Part shown: piece by piece, positions 53,703-61,575 of the stretch
Layout: the number at the start of each line of letters is the position of its first letter
Numbering within the stretch: the stretch's first letter is position 1
Assembly: GCF_003311645.1 (NCBI RefSeq)
Contig: NZ_QEST01000256.1
Coordinates: forward strand, 124,001 to 188,000
Reading direction: 5' to 3'
From: Streptomyces sp. PT12
GTDB taxonomy: Bacteria; Actinomycetota; Actinomycetes; Streptomycetales; Streptomycetaceae
Length of the DNA stretch: 64,000 nucleotides
Program-made: the position numbers and the translations under genes
The notes under the pieces: generated by a model
Told to the model about the DNA's origin: nothing
What the model saw: the letters and a program-made list of their open reading frames with translations, nothing else
The model's database searches: none

Positions 53703-53990
53703 ATGGCGACGCACCGAGGCACCCGTCGCGGCGGCACCCTGACGAGGCGCGAGAGCGGCAACCTCGCGACCGGAAGTCTGGTGTGCGGCATCGTCGGACT
53801 CTTCTTCGCCGGGCTCGTGCTCGGCGTCCTCGCGGTGGTGCTCGGCGTGCTGGCCCACCGCCGCACCCCGAGCGCCGTGGCCAAGGCGGGCATCGTGCTC
53901 GGCGCGGTGGACATCTTCCTGTCGGTCGTCGTCGTCTCGACGTGGATGTCGGGCGACGGCTGGTACATGTCGGGAAGCGCCCCCGCCTGA
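53703..53990 (+). CDS. DUF4190 domain small membrane protein
   Basis: This 95-aa protein has two membrane segments, at about 22-50 and 62-82. The DUF4190 core is SGNLATGSLVCGIVGLFFAG and VLGVLAHRRTPSAVAKAGIV. These small proteins are common in actinobacteria, and their role is unknown. AGGGAGGAAACCC precedes the ATG. It is the last gene before the DnaA-box region. Confidence 0.88.
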   Translation: MATHRGTRRGGTLTRRESGNLATGSLVCGIVGLFFAGLVLGVLAVVLGVLAHRRTPSAVAKAGIVLGAVDIFLSVVVVSTWMSGDGWYMSGSAPA

Positions 53991-54054
53991 CGGCGGTCGG
54001 CGCGGTCGTGCGCGACCTGGCGTCGGCCGCGCCGAACCGCTCGGTGGGCCCGCG

Positions 54055-54513
54055 CTGTCCACACGGTTTTCCACATGCCCGGGGGCCCACGGGCGACCTG
54101 TGGATAACCGGTCTCAACTCCCCGGAAAATCTCCTCCATTTCCTCAAAGGACCGTTTCTGTTGGGTTTAGCGGCAGACAAGATGGCGCTCGGTGGCGGAC
54201 AAATGGCCGCGAATCCGGCGCGCTTCGGCCCCGTTGGGCGCCCCACAAGGGGGGCAAAAGGGGGCATACGCGCGGCCTGTGGATAACTCTGGTCCGCGCC
54301 AGGCACGTTGAAGCTCTTCGAATCCGCAGGTCAGGGCGTTGTGGCGGCCACAATCCCCGCCGCGCCACGCCCCGGCCCCGGCCCGCCTGTGGACAACGAG
54401 GGGCCCACGCTCGCCCCAGAAGTCACTCGCGCCCCTGCCAACGCGCCCAGGGCCCCTGACCTGCGGACCTCTCGGTCCGTCAACATGACTGCTTCGAAGC
54501 GTAGTTATCCACA
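54055..54513. other. DnaA-box cluster B (6 boxes)
   Basis: Clear boxes are TGTGGATAA (54099-54107 and 54278-54286), TGTGGACAA (54388-54396, the inverse of the preferred TTGTCCACA) and TTATCCACA (54505-54513). Weaker ones are CTGTCCACA (54055-54063) and TTTTCCACA (54067-54075). The 597-base gap between the DUF4190 and kinase genes has no other gene. Confidence 0.75.
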
Positions 54514-54587
54514 GGTCGGGCCGCTAGGATCCTTGCCGTTCGGGGCCGACAGGGGAGTCGGCCGCCGTACCGTTGGGGAGGAGGGCC

Positions 54588-56609
54588 GTGGAGGCTCTGA
54601 GTCCGGGCGACCCGGCCACCATCGGCCCGTACGTGCTGCTGAGGCGGCTGGGTGCGGGCGGAATGGGACAGGTCTTTCTTGGGCGGTCCCCGCATGGGCG
54701 GATGGTCGCGGTCAAGGTGGTGCACGGCGCGCTCGCGCGCGAGCCTGAGTTCAGGCGCCGCTTCAGGGCGGAGGCCGAGGCGGCGCGGCGCGTCAGCGGC
54801 GCGTGGACGGCGCCGGTGCTCGACAGCGACACCGAGTCGCACGTGCCGTGGATCGCCACCGGCTATGTCGTCGGCCCCCCGCTGCGGCACGTGATCGAGT
54901 CGCTGCACGGGCCGTTGGACGAGCACTCGGTGTGGGCGCTCGGCCTCGGCCTGGCGCGGGCGCTGACCGAGATCCACGGCAGCGGCCTGATCCACAGGGA
55001 CCTCAAGCCGTCGAACGTGATGGTGACGCTCGAGGGCCCCAAGGTCATCGACTTCGGCATCGCGCGGGCCGTCGACGCCAGCCTGGCGACGCGCACGGGC
55101 GCGATGATCGGCACCCCCGGCTACATGCCGCCCGAGCAGATCCGTGGCGAGGCGCTGACGGGCGCGGCCGACGTGTTCGCGCTTGGCGCGGTGCTCGCGT
55201 ACGCGGCGACCGGCTCCGCCCCGTTTGCCGCCGACGGCGCCGAGCCGCACACCGTTCTCTACCGGGTGATGTATGAGCAGCCCGAACTTGGCCCGCCGAA
55301 CGGCCGGTTGACCGGTGAGCTGCGCGACCTGGTGGCCCGCTGCCTGGCGAAGAACGCGCCGGAGCGGCCCGTTCTCGCCGAGATCGCGCCCCTGGCCGAG
55401 GCACGCGCGGGCACGGAGTTCTGGCTGCCGCAGGGCCTTACGGCCCGGCTCGGCAGGGACGCGGCCGACCTGCTCGCGCTCGACGGGCCCGGCGCGTCCT
55501 CGCCCCCCGCGCCTCCCGCGCCTGGAGCGCCCACCGTCCCGCCCACCTATCCGCCCTACGCCGCGCAGCCGGGCCCGCGCCTCGACGCGCCCGCCGCCAC
55601 TCCGTCGCCGCCCCCGCGGCCCAGGCGCAGGGTGGCGCTCCTGACCGCGGCCGTGGCCGGGGCCGCGGCGCTCGCGGTGGTGATCGCGCTGACCGCGTTC
55701 AACGGTGATGACGGGGACGGCAGTTCGGAGGCGGGTGCCACGGAGGGCTCCGGCGGCTCGATCACCGGCTTCGAGGGCGAGGGCGAGGGCGAGGGTGCGG
55801 TGGGTGGCAACGGGGGCGCCGACCCGGAGGCGCCCCTTGCCGACCTCATCCCGCGGGACCTGCGCGACGCGGGCATCCTCACCGTGCACGCCGCGGCCCA
55901 GGACGATCCGGTGCTCTTCCACGAGGAGAACGGGAGCGACCTCGTCGGCTTCGAGGTCGACCTCATGCGCGAGATCGGCGAACGGCTTGGCGTGGAGGTG
56001 ACCTTCTGGCCGAGCGCCGAGCCGGAGGAGGCCGCTGCGGCAGCGGTCGAGGCGGGCGAGGAGTCGGCCTCGCACATCGCGGTGGCGGGGTTCGAGGACA
56101 GCACGAACGAGCGGCACGAACTGGGCGTCGACTTCGTCAACCACTTCTGGGACGGCTGGGGCGTGGTGAGCGTCGGCGGCGAGAACGAGGGCGTCCTGGC
56201 CGAGCTGTGCGACCTCACGGTCGCCACATATGACGCGGACTTCCCGCGGGAGAGGCTGCGCGCGAACACCGAGAACTGCCCCGAGCCCGTCGAGAACGTC
56301 ACCTTCGGCGGGCGCGACGACATGGCGGAGCTGCTGACGTCGGGGGAGGCGGACGCCGCGATGCTCCTGTACTCCCAGGGGGCGTACTACGTGGGCGAGA
56401 ACCCCCAGCACGGCCTTGGCGCCCGCGTCGACGGCGTTGAGCTGGGCCCCAGGGGCATCGCCGTGCCCGTGGGCCAGGACGAGCTGCGCGAGGCGGTGCG
56501 CACGGGTCTTGGCGCGCTGCTGGAGGACGGCACCTACCAGGAGCTGCTGGAACGCTGGCACTTTCCCGAGGCGGGGGTCGACGAGGCGCAGGTCAACGTG
56601 GGTGGGTGA
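54588..56609 (+). CDS. Ser/Thr kinase with extracellular solute-binding domain
   Basis: This 673-aa membrane kinase has a Hanks kinase domain (about 12-275): glycine loop LGAGGMGQVF, Lys43, HRDLKPSN (Asp138), DFG (Asp155) and GTPGYMPPEQ. A Pro-rich linker and one helix (about 348-372, LLTAAVAGAAALAVVIALTA) follow. The extracellular part (about 415-665) is a type 3 solute-binding fold: GILTVHAAAQDD, DLVGFEVDLMREIGERLGVE and LLEDGTYQELLERWHFPE. Such proteins probably sense an amino acid-like ligand. The GTG at 54588 is behind GGGGAGGAGGG; a TTG at 54573 is less likely. It is preceded by DnaA boxes and followed by a hairpin. Confidence 0.9.
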   Translation: MEALSPGDPATIGPYVLLRRLGAGGMGQVFLGRSPHGRMVAVKVVHGALAREPEFRRRFRAEAEAARRVSGAWTAPVLDSDTESHVPWIATGYVVGPPLRHVIESLHGPLDEHSVWALGLGLARALTEIHGSGLIHRDLKPSNVMVTLEGPKVIDFGIARAVDASLATRTGAMIGTPGYMPPEQIRGEALTGAADVFALGAVLAYAATGSAPFAADGAEPHTVLYRVMYEQPELGPPNGRLTGELRDLVARCLAKNAPERPVLAEIAPLAEARAGTEFWLPQGLTARLGRDAADLLALDGPGASSPPAPPAPGAPTVPPTYPPYAAQPGPRLDAPAATPSPPPRPRRRVALLTAAVAGAAALAVVIALTAFNGDDGDGSSEAGATEGSGGSITGFEGEGEGEGAVGGNGGADPEAPLADLIPRDLRDAGILTVHAAAQDDPVLFHEENGSDLVGFEVDLMREIGERLGVEVTFWPSAEPEEAAAAAVEAGEESASHIAVAGFEDSTNERHELGVDFVNHFWDGWGVVSVGGENEGVLAELCDLTVATYDADFPRERLRANTENCPEPVENVTFGGRDDMAELLTSGEADAAMLLYSQGAYYVGENPQHGLGARVDGVELGPRGIAVPVGQDELREAVRTGLGALLEDGTYQELLERWHFPEAGVDEAQVNVGG

Positions 56610-56622
56610 GGGGCGCTGCGCT

Positions 56623-56659
56623 GGCCTGGCGGGGCGGAGCCCCTGCCGCCGTCCAGGCC
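56623..56659. terminator. Compound hairpin after the kinase gene
   Basis: An outer stem GGCCTGG/CCAGGCC (56623-56629 with 56653-56659) encloses an inner GGGGC-GGA-GCCCC (56631-56643). It lies 14 bases after the kinase stop. The rest of the 280-base gap up to the small-protein operon (56660-56889) shows no gene. Confidence 0.55.
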
Positions 56660-56889
56660 GCACCCGTCCCCAGCGGGACGCGGCTTCACGCACACGGCGG
56701 CAGGGGGGTTCAGGATGGCCGCTCGCGGTCGGCCAGGTGCGGTGGAGGGGCTGCTGGCCTGCCCGCGGTTGAGCCCGGTGGGGGCCCCGGCTGTTGGAGG
56801 CTCGCCGCAACGTGGCTGCGTCAAGCCAGCGTCAAGCCTCGGGGGCCGCTCGCCCCGGTGTTCAGCGGGTTCAGCGTCGTCTGCCTCCG

Positions 56890-57162
56890 CTACCGCGCGG
56901 TGGGCTGGCGGCGTGTTGCCGCGTAGCGTCTGGGGCGGGGTGGGAGGAAGCCGGGGAGCTGGGAGATGTGGCGGCTGGCCCATAGGACGGTGAAGCAGCC
57001 CATGTGGAACGTCTCGCCTCCGTGGAAGCGCAGGAGTTTGCCGCCGCTGGCGAGTGCGCTCATGTCGGTCACGGTGTAGGGCCGTCCTCCGACGACCAGT
57101 TGGTCGCCGACCCTGACGGTGGCGGCGGTGATCTCGATCGCGACCATTCCGGTGGGGTTCAT
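56890..57162 (-). CDS. Small soluble protein, paralogue of the next gene upstream
   Basis: I do not recognise this 90-aa protein. Residues 8-64 appear beta-rich: IEITAATVRVGDQLVVGGRP leads on to GGKLLRFHGGETFHMGC. It matches the upstream protein in order and spacing (E-T-A-V-x-GD-L-x-G, then GG, L, G, F, M). That suggests an in-cluster duplication. The C-terminus is basic (PRPRRYAATRRQPTAR). No membrane helix is seen. The ATG overlaps the stop of the upstream gene (ATGA), so the pair is coupled. It is the last gene of the operon. Confidence 0.68.
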   Translation of the reverse strand: MNPTGMVAIEITAATVRVGDQLVVGGRPYTVTDMSALASGGKLLRFHGGETFHMGCFTVLWASRHISQLPGFLPPRPRRYAATRRQPTAR

Positions 57163-57494
57163 CGCGCGATCACCGCCAGGGCGATGATGATGACGAGGGC
57201 GCAGCCGACGACGACCTGGGCGATGATCTCCGCCTGGGTGGGTGGGGGTGGGCGGAGGGCTGTCTCCCAGAAGGAGCGGGGCCGTAAGCCGGGCGGGTCG
57301 GCGCGCCAGACGGTGAGGGTGGTGCGGTGGGACATGACGAACAGGGCACCCGAGGTGAGCCCCAGCCTGACCCCGCCGTGGACCCGGGTGCGCGTCAAGA
57401 CCTTGAAGTGGCACTCGCCGATGGTCAGCACGTCCCCGGTGAGGACCGATGCCGGGGTCACCTCGACACGGCGCACGCTGTCGGTGGCGGGCAT
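57159..57494 (-). CDS. Small membrane-anchored protein, paralogue of the downstream gene
   Basis: I do not recognise this 111-aa protein. Residues 9-65 form the same beta-rich domain as the next gene: VEVTPASVLTGDVLTIGECH leads on to GGVRLGLTSGALFVMSHR. A C-terminal membrane helix (IIAQVVVGCALVIIIALAVI) is added. The ATG at 57494 has no clear ribosome-binding site. The frame stays open to 57866, and the upstream part has coding-like third positions, so the protein may be longer. The 280 bases between this start and the next gene therefore remain unresolved. Confidence 0.6.
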   Translation of the reverse strand: MPATDSVRRVEVTPASVLTGDVLTIGECHFKVLTRTRVHGGVRLGLTSGALFVMSHRTTLTVWRADPPGLRPRSFWETALRPPPPTQAEIIAQVVVGCALVIIIALAVIAR

Positions 57495-57774
57495 CGCCGC
57501 GTGTCGCTGCCGCGGGCGCTCGTCGTGCCGGTGGGACGGGGGCCAGAAGAGGAATGGCCAGAAGATGACAGGCTCCAGCACATGGTGGTGGGTGAAGGAC
57601 TGGCCGCACGCCCCGGTCGTGACCAGGACGGGGCGGGCGGGTGCCCCGGGGCGCGCGGAGGAGGAAGCGGCTCCGGGAATGTCCGCCCGGTCCTGGGCCG
57701 GGCGGGCTTGGGCCCGCTGCCACCCGGGCCCAGCACGTTCGCCGGCGGGGCGGCCCCACGGGTGACAGCAGGGG

Positions 57775-58047
57775 TCAGGGGCGGTGGTGCGGCTGCTCGG
57801 CCAGATGCGCCGGGCGGTCGCGTTCGATCTCATCCGCCCGCGCCATGGTGTAGAGGCGGCGCACACACCGGGGACAGGCGTAGGCGGGCGCGGTGGCGAT
57901 CCCGTTCGGCCCCGCGATGGAGACGGGCCCGATCCAGACCACCGGCTGAACGGTCCCGGGGTCGCAGCCGAGCCAGCAGCGGCCGTTGACGGGCTGGTCG
58001 TTGCCCCGGTCGGGATCGCGGAGGGAGAGATCGATCGCGCCGTTCAC
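57775..58047 (-). CDS. Small Cys-rich protein (putative zinc ribbon)
   Basis: This 90-aa protein has two possible zinc half-sites: C-x3-C in RCWLGC near residue 24, and C-x2-C in ACPRCVRRLYTMA near residue 58. The tail is charged. No family is recognised. The GTG start forms a GTGA overlap with the stop of the next upstream gene, so they are coupled. It probably works with the other small proteins of the operon, as inference. Confidence 0.68.
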   Translation of the reverse strand: MNGAIDLSLRDPDRGNDQPVNGRCWLGCDPGTVQPVVWIGPVSIAGPNGIATAPAYACPRCVRRLYTMARADEIERDRPAHLAEQPHHRP

Positions 58048-58448
58048 CGCGCCTCCCGAACGGCGCGGCTCACTTGTCGGGCGGCCTTCCGCAGGTGTGC
58101 GACGGTGGCGCGGGCGGCGTCGTGGGCGGCGTGCCGCTGGTCGGCGTCGAGCGCCCGGTCCTTCGTACGGGCCACAGCGGCCAGCAGCCGCCCGACCGGC
58201 GCGGCGAGCACGGGCGACTCGCCCAACGGCGCGAGCGTCGCGACCAGTTCACCCGGAACGATCTCCGGGTACGCCAGCCGCGCCCCGTCGTGGCGCAGCG
58301 GGTGGAAGGCGAGCGGGATCAACCGCTCACGAACCAGGCAGCCGCGACACGCACGGTGCGTCCACCCGCCCCCCGACCCGGCATGGTGCACCGCCACCAC
58401 GACCAGCGGCGGCACCGTCGTCTCGCACGTCGCGCACCACCCGCTCAC
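58044..58448 (-). CDS. Cys/His-containing small protein (putative zinc finger)
   Basis: This 134-aa protein begins SGWCATCETTVPPLVVVAVH and has HRACRGCLVRERLIPLAFHP. The C-x2-C pairs at residues 5-8 and about 34-37 could form one zinc site. The C-terminal 50 residues are an Ala/Arg-rich helix (DAARATVAHLRKAARQVSRA). The GTG at 58448 overlaps the stop of the upstream 59-aa gene, and its own stop overlaps the downstream GTG. No known family is recognised. Confidence 0.7.
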   Translation of the reverse strand: MSGWCATCETTVPPLVVVAVHHAGSGGGWTHRACRGCLVRERLIPLAFHPLRHDGARLAYPEIVPGELVATLAPLGESPVLAAPVGRLLAAVARTKDRALDADQRHAAHDAARATVAHLRKAARQVSRAVREAR

Positions 58449-58624
58449 AACCCACCGCCCAAGCGCACATGCGTAGCGAGCGACGGAACCCGGTCACGAC
58501 AGCCAAGACACAGATCAAGCGGCACCGCGGGCGGACACTCCCGCCCGACGATCACCGTCATCGGCTCGTCATCGGACAACGGCGGCGGCGCGGGCGGCAG
58601 ATGCTCCGCAGCGGGGCTAGGCAC
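58445..58624 (-). CDS. Very small Cys-containing protein
   Basis: This 59-aa protein begins at GTG (PSPAAEHLPPAPPPLSDDEP) and contains TVIVGRECPPAVPLDLCLGC, a possible C-x7-C-x2-C site. The GTG lies within the stop region of the upstream 47-aa gene (GTGCCTAG), so the two are coupled. An ATG at 58666 would make a longer protein overlapping that gene. Function is unknown. Confidence 0.6.
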   Translation of the reverse strand: MPSPAAEHLPPAPPPLSDDEPMTVIVGRECPPAVPLDLCLGCRDRVPSLATHVRLGGGL

Positions 58625-58760
58625 GGCTGGCCTGCCCGGTCGGCTGCTGCGGGGGCGTCGGGCCATACCAGTCCGGCCCGCGGCCCACACTGGCGTCGGC
58701 AATGATCCGGCGCCGCTGTCGCTGCGCCGGGGTGCTGAAGGGGGTGCCGGGGGTGCACAT
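58617..58760 (-). CDS. 47-aa small protein with strong ribosome-binding site
   Basis: This gene reads MCTPGTPFSTPAQRQRRRII and continues to GPDWYGPTPPQQPTGQASRA. The ATG has AGGAG 6 bases upstream, the best ribosome-binding site in the operon. The sequence is polar and basic in the middle and Pro/Gln-rich at the end, with no signal peptide or membrane helix. It is the first gene of the small-protein run, 116 bases after the XRE-TPR gene. It could be a peptide partner or regulator, which is inference. Confidence 0.6.
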   Translation of the reverse strand: MCTPGTPFSTPAQRQRRRIIADASVGRGPDWYGPTPPQQPTGQASRA

Positions 58761-58876
58761 GATCGACTCCTGTGACGTGTCGTTACTGACCGTCCGGTGC
58801 CGACGAAGCTACGCCTGGTGAATGCCGGGCGTCGATGGGCGTTTCAGGGGGGTGCAGTCAAAAGTCACAACGAGCG

Positions 58877-60064
58877 TTACATCGGCAGCCTGACGACGTC
58901 TGCCAGGACACGCATCTGCGGTGTCAGTGTCCGCCGCCGTTCCACGACTCGCCCCACGATGTCGCGCGCGTACCGCTGGTTGGGCAGCCACTCCGGCGAG
59001 TCCCGCAGGATCCCAAGCATGGTCTGTACCGCCTCCTGATGGCGACGCAACCGCGCCTGCGCGTCAGCCACATCAAGGAGATGGCGGTTCAGGTTGTTCT
59101 TCGTCGGACGCAGCCCCCCCGTGGGAACATTCTGGGCGAGCCTCAGCACTTCTTCAGGCTGGTCCATGATCATCGCGTTCTCGGCCTGCTTCAGCGCTAC
59201 GGTCGTTGGGCCGAAGGTCCGCAGCCGATCCTCCCTCGCCGCGTGCTCACGTCCCATGGCGACCGCCACCGACTGGGCCAGGCGTAGGGCATCGTCAGCC
59301 TCGACATCTCGGGCGTCTCGCGCTCCAGCAGCGGACACGCGCAGGAGCATCGATCCCCACGCGCTCAGCTCGCCCATCGTGGCCCGGGACATTCGCGGCG
59401 GCTCCAGCTCATCGGCCCAACGCTCCGCGAGCGCAGCGGCCTCGGCCAATCGTCCTCGGCGAAGGAGCAGCCAGCCCTGCGTGTTGACTGCCGCCGCGGC
59501 CTGGAGGCGGTCCGGCGCATCCGCGATCACGCGGGCCAGCACGTCCTCCGCACTGTCGAACTGGCGGGTCTGGGTCAGGAGCCAGCCGACCAACTGCGTG
59601 ATACGCACACGAAGTTGACGTCCCTCCGGGGTGAGCTCCGCCAGGGTCTCGGCGTCGCGGATCAGGGGGGGCAAGAGGGAGCCGAGGCGGCCGAAGTGAC
59701 CGACGGCGAACAGCCGGTCCGTCGCGTCGAGCGCGGCCTTAACGCCCTCAATGGTCGGGGGCTCATTGATCTCGTCAGCATCACCGTCGTAGAGCCCGAC
59801 GGCAGCACGACGGACCCGCGTCCACTGGTCCGCGGTGGCGTCATCGGCGGCCTCTTCGGCGTGCTCCGTGAGTAGCTTCGTGGTTGGCACGCGCAAGGCT
59901 GCCGCCAGCTTCCGGGCCGTCTCCAGGCGGGTATCCGTTCGCGCGCCTTGTTCGAGCTGCTGGATCAGGGAGTAAGAGACTCCGGATTCGCGGGCGAGGT
60001 CTCCCTGTGACAGGCCAGCGCGCTTCCTGGCTTTGCGCAGCCTGTCGCCAATGGTGTCGGGCAT
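58877..60064 (-). CDS. XRE-family HTH regulator with TPR-like sensor domain
   Basis: This protein of about 395 aa has a Cro/CI HTH at about residues 5-60 (IGDRLRKARKRAGLSQGDLA, then SYSLIQQLEQGA). A long helical TPR-like domain follows, with Ala- and Leu-rich repeats such as VNTQGWLLLRRGRLAEAAAL and LARVIADAPDRLQAAAA. This layout resembles peptide- or ligand-sensing regulators. GC content looks lower than in the flanking genes, suggesting transfer. The ATG at 60064 has GGAG 10 bases upstream; a GTG at 60094 is possible. Direct repeats in its promoter suggest autoregulation. Confidence 0.82.
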   Translation of the reverse strand: MPDTIGDRLRKARKRAGLSQGDLARESGVSYSLIQQLEQGARTDTRLETARKLAAALRVPTTKLLTEHAEEAADDATADQWTRVRRAAVGLYDGDADEINEPPTIEGVKAALDATDRLFAVGHFGRLGSLLPPLIRDAETLAELTPEGRQLRVRITQLVGWLLTQTRQFDSAEDVLARVIADAPDRLQAAAAVNTQGWLLLRRGRLAEAAALAERWADELEPPRMSRATMGELSAWGSMLLRVSAAGARDARDVEADDALRLAQSVAVAMGREHAAREDRLRTFGPTTVALKQAENAMIMDQPEEVLRLAQNVPTGGLRPTKNNLNRHLLDVADAQARLRRHQEAVQTMLGILRDSPEWLPNQRYARDIVGRVVERRRTLTPQMRVLADVVRLPM

Positions 60065-60100
60065 GGCAGTATGGCTCCGTTCTGAATTCGACACTCAGAC

Positions 60101-60115
60101 GGTACTCCCGGGTAC
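60101..60115 (-). promoter_or_regulatory. Direct-repeat operator candidate upstream of the XRE-TPR gene
   Basis: GGTAC occurs at 60101-60105 and 60111-60115, one helical turn apart, about 40 bases upstream of the chosen start. GTAC is itself palindromic. It is a plausible autoregulatory site; pattern only. Confidence 0.35.
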
Positions 60116-60131
60116 GCACCGGGGAACAGCG

Positions 60132-60167
60132 AACGGCCCCCCATCACCCAGTGACGGAGGGGCCGTT
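60132..60167. terminator. Terminator hairpin upstream of the XRE-TPR gene
   Basis: AACGGCCCC (60132-60140) and GGGGCCGTT (60159-60167) form a perfect 9-bp stem. The interior adds a partial TCAC/GTGA pairing. It probably insulates the XRE-TPR operon from upstream transcription. Confidence 0.6.
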
Positions 60168-60270
60168 GTGCTGCGGGCATGACGAAGCGCCCCCTCGCTC
60201 GGCCCGAAGAAGGCTCGCGTGCGGGAGCGTGTTCAGCAGAGGAGAGATGCCTTGCCCTAAGTACGCCGGA

Positions 60271-60349
60271 AGGACCCTGGAACCAATTATGAGCTACCGG
60301 GATTGATCACGGGAAAACCCTGTCAGCGCCCCGTCGCTCACAGGGTCCT
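60271..60349. other. Alternative-pairing hairpins in a gene-free region
   Basis: ACCCTGTCAGCG (60317-60328) can pair with CGCTCACAGGGT (60335-60346) with one mismatch. AGGACCCTG (60271-60279) can instead pair with CAGGGTCCT (60341-60349). The two structures exclude each other, as in an attenuator. No gene is visible from 60168 to 60708. Confidence 0.5.
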
Positions 60350-60397
60350 CCTACGGCCGTTGACGTGGCTGGGGCGGGCGGCGTGCGGTGCGGCAGG

Positions 60398-60517
60398 GGC
60401 GGCCGGTTTGGCGCGAGCCTCCGGAGCGGGGCCCAACCGGGCTGTTGCGGGCAGGCCAAGGGCTGCCCGGTTCGCGGCCAGCGTACGGCCCCGCTCCCTC
60501 ACGCCAAACCGGCCGCC
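60398..60517. repeat. 120-bp nested inverted repeat
   Basis: Three nested arm pairs are perfect: GGCGGCCGGTTTGGCG (60398-60413) with CGCCAAACCGGCCGCC (60502-60517), GGAGCGGGGCC (60423-60433) with GGCCCCGCTCC (60487-60497), and AACCGGGC (60435-60442) with GCCCGGTT (60465-60472). Small bulges separate them. No gene is visible in it. Confidence 0.85.
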
Positions 60518-60708
60518 GCCCACCACCCCGCAGGCCACCCGCGACCGCACCTGACCCGCCCAGCCACCTCAGGTCATGATCCCGCAACGGTCTCAGCGAG
60601 CCACAAAGCCGCAGGTCAGAGGCCCCCCTTAGGGCCGAAGTCGCGCCACCCCGGCAGGCGGCGGGCGGGAGGACGTCAGGACCGTAGCCGCCCCCGCCAA
60701 CAACCCCC

Positions 60709-61575
60709 TCAGCCGCCGCCGTCCCCCACAGAACGTGGCCGCAGCAGGCGTTCGATGACGAGTGCGATGCCGTCCTCGTCGTTGTCCGCCGTGACCTCGT
60801 CGGCCACCCCCTTGACGTCCGGGTGCGCGCCCGCCATCGCGACGCCGTGGGCCGCCCAGCGCAGCATCGCGATGTCGTTGGGCATGTCCCCGAACGCGAT
60901 CGTCTCGGCGGCCGTCACCCCGAGGCGCCGCGCCGCCAGCGACAGCCCTGTCGCCTTGGTCAGGCCGAGCGGCAGCATCTCCACCAGGCCGAGGCCCGAG
61001 ACCACGATGCCCACCGCCGTGCCCGCGACCGCCGCCGCGGCGGTCGCGAGATCGTCGTCGGACATCCCGGGCCGCTGGAGGTACATCTTGATGATCGGCT
61101 CGGCGAACAACTCGCCGCGATCCGGCGCGTGGTCGGGGAACGGCGCGTCGGCGCGCCCCGTGAACCCGCTGCCCACGGCCGCGCGGAAACGTTCATCCAT
61201 GGCGACGTTGCCGTCGAGCCCGTCCCGGTTGGCGGCCAGCGCCAGCGGGCCGAGCTCCGCCTCCAGGCGTTCGATCACGCCGCGCGCCAGCGCGCGGTCC
61301 AGCGTGACCGACGTCAGCAGCCGGTGCTCGCCCGCGTGGTAGAGCTGCGCGCCCTGCCCGCACACGGCCAGGCCCCGGTAGCCGAGGTCGTCCAGGATGT
61401 GCCGCGTCCACGCCACGCTGCGCCCCGTGGCCACGATGTGCTCGGCCCCGGCCGCCTGGGCGGCGATCAGCGCGTCCCGCGTCCGCGCCGAGATCGTCTC
61501 GTCGCGCCGCAGCAGCGTGCCGTCGAGGTCGGTGGCGATCAGCCGGTAGGGAAAGGTCTGGGTGAGACCGGTCAC
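60709..61575 (-). CDS. HAD-superfamily Cof-type phosphatase (serS-linked)
   Basis: This 288-aa hydrolase begins with a 10-residue leader and [13 protein letters not shown] (nucleophile Asp16, Asp18). A cap domain follows, then [15 protein letters not shown] and the final motif [16 protein letters not shown]. The GTG start overlaps the serS stop by four bases (GTGA), so it is coupled to the synthetase. The gene pair serS-HAD is conserved in streptomycetes; substrate is unknown. It shares the layout of the gene at 47010 but is clearly a distinct paralogue. Confidence 0.92.
   Translation of the reverse strand: MTGLTQTFPYRLIATDLDGTLLRRDETISARTRDALIAAQAAGAEHIVATGRSVAWTRHILDDLGYRGLAVCGQGAQLYHAGEHRLLTSVTLDRALARGVIERLEAELGPLALAANRDGLDGNVAMDERFRAAVGSGFTGRADAPFPDHAPDRGELFAEPIIKMYLQRPGMSDDDLATAAAAVAGTAVGIVVSGLGLVEMLPLGLTKATGLSLAARRLGVTAAETIAFGDMPNDIAMLRWAAHGVAMAGAHPDVKGVADEVTADNDEDGIALVIERLLRPRSVGDGGG

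Noticed and set aside
60260-60330. Possible tRNA remnant or att site near 60.3 kb
   Set aside because: No T-arm GGTTCGA-type motif and no cloverleaf pairing; no integrase is nearby.
60303-60554. Small plus-strand frame over the nested inverted repeat
   Set aside because: It has no ribosome-binding site, and its codons follow the inverted-repeat arms rather than coding bias.
47010-61575. The two Cof-type HAD genes as evidence of a segmental duplication
   Set aside because: They share only family motifs, and their neighbours differ completely, so they are ordinary paralogues.
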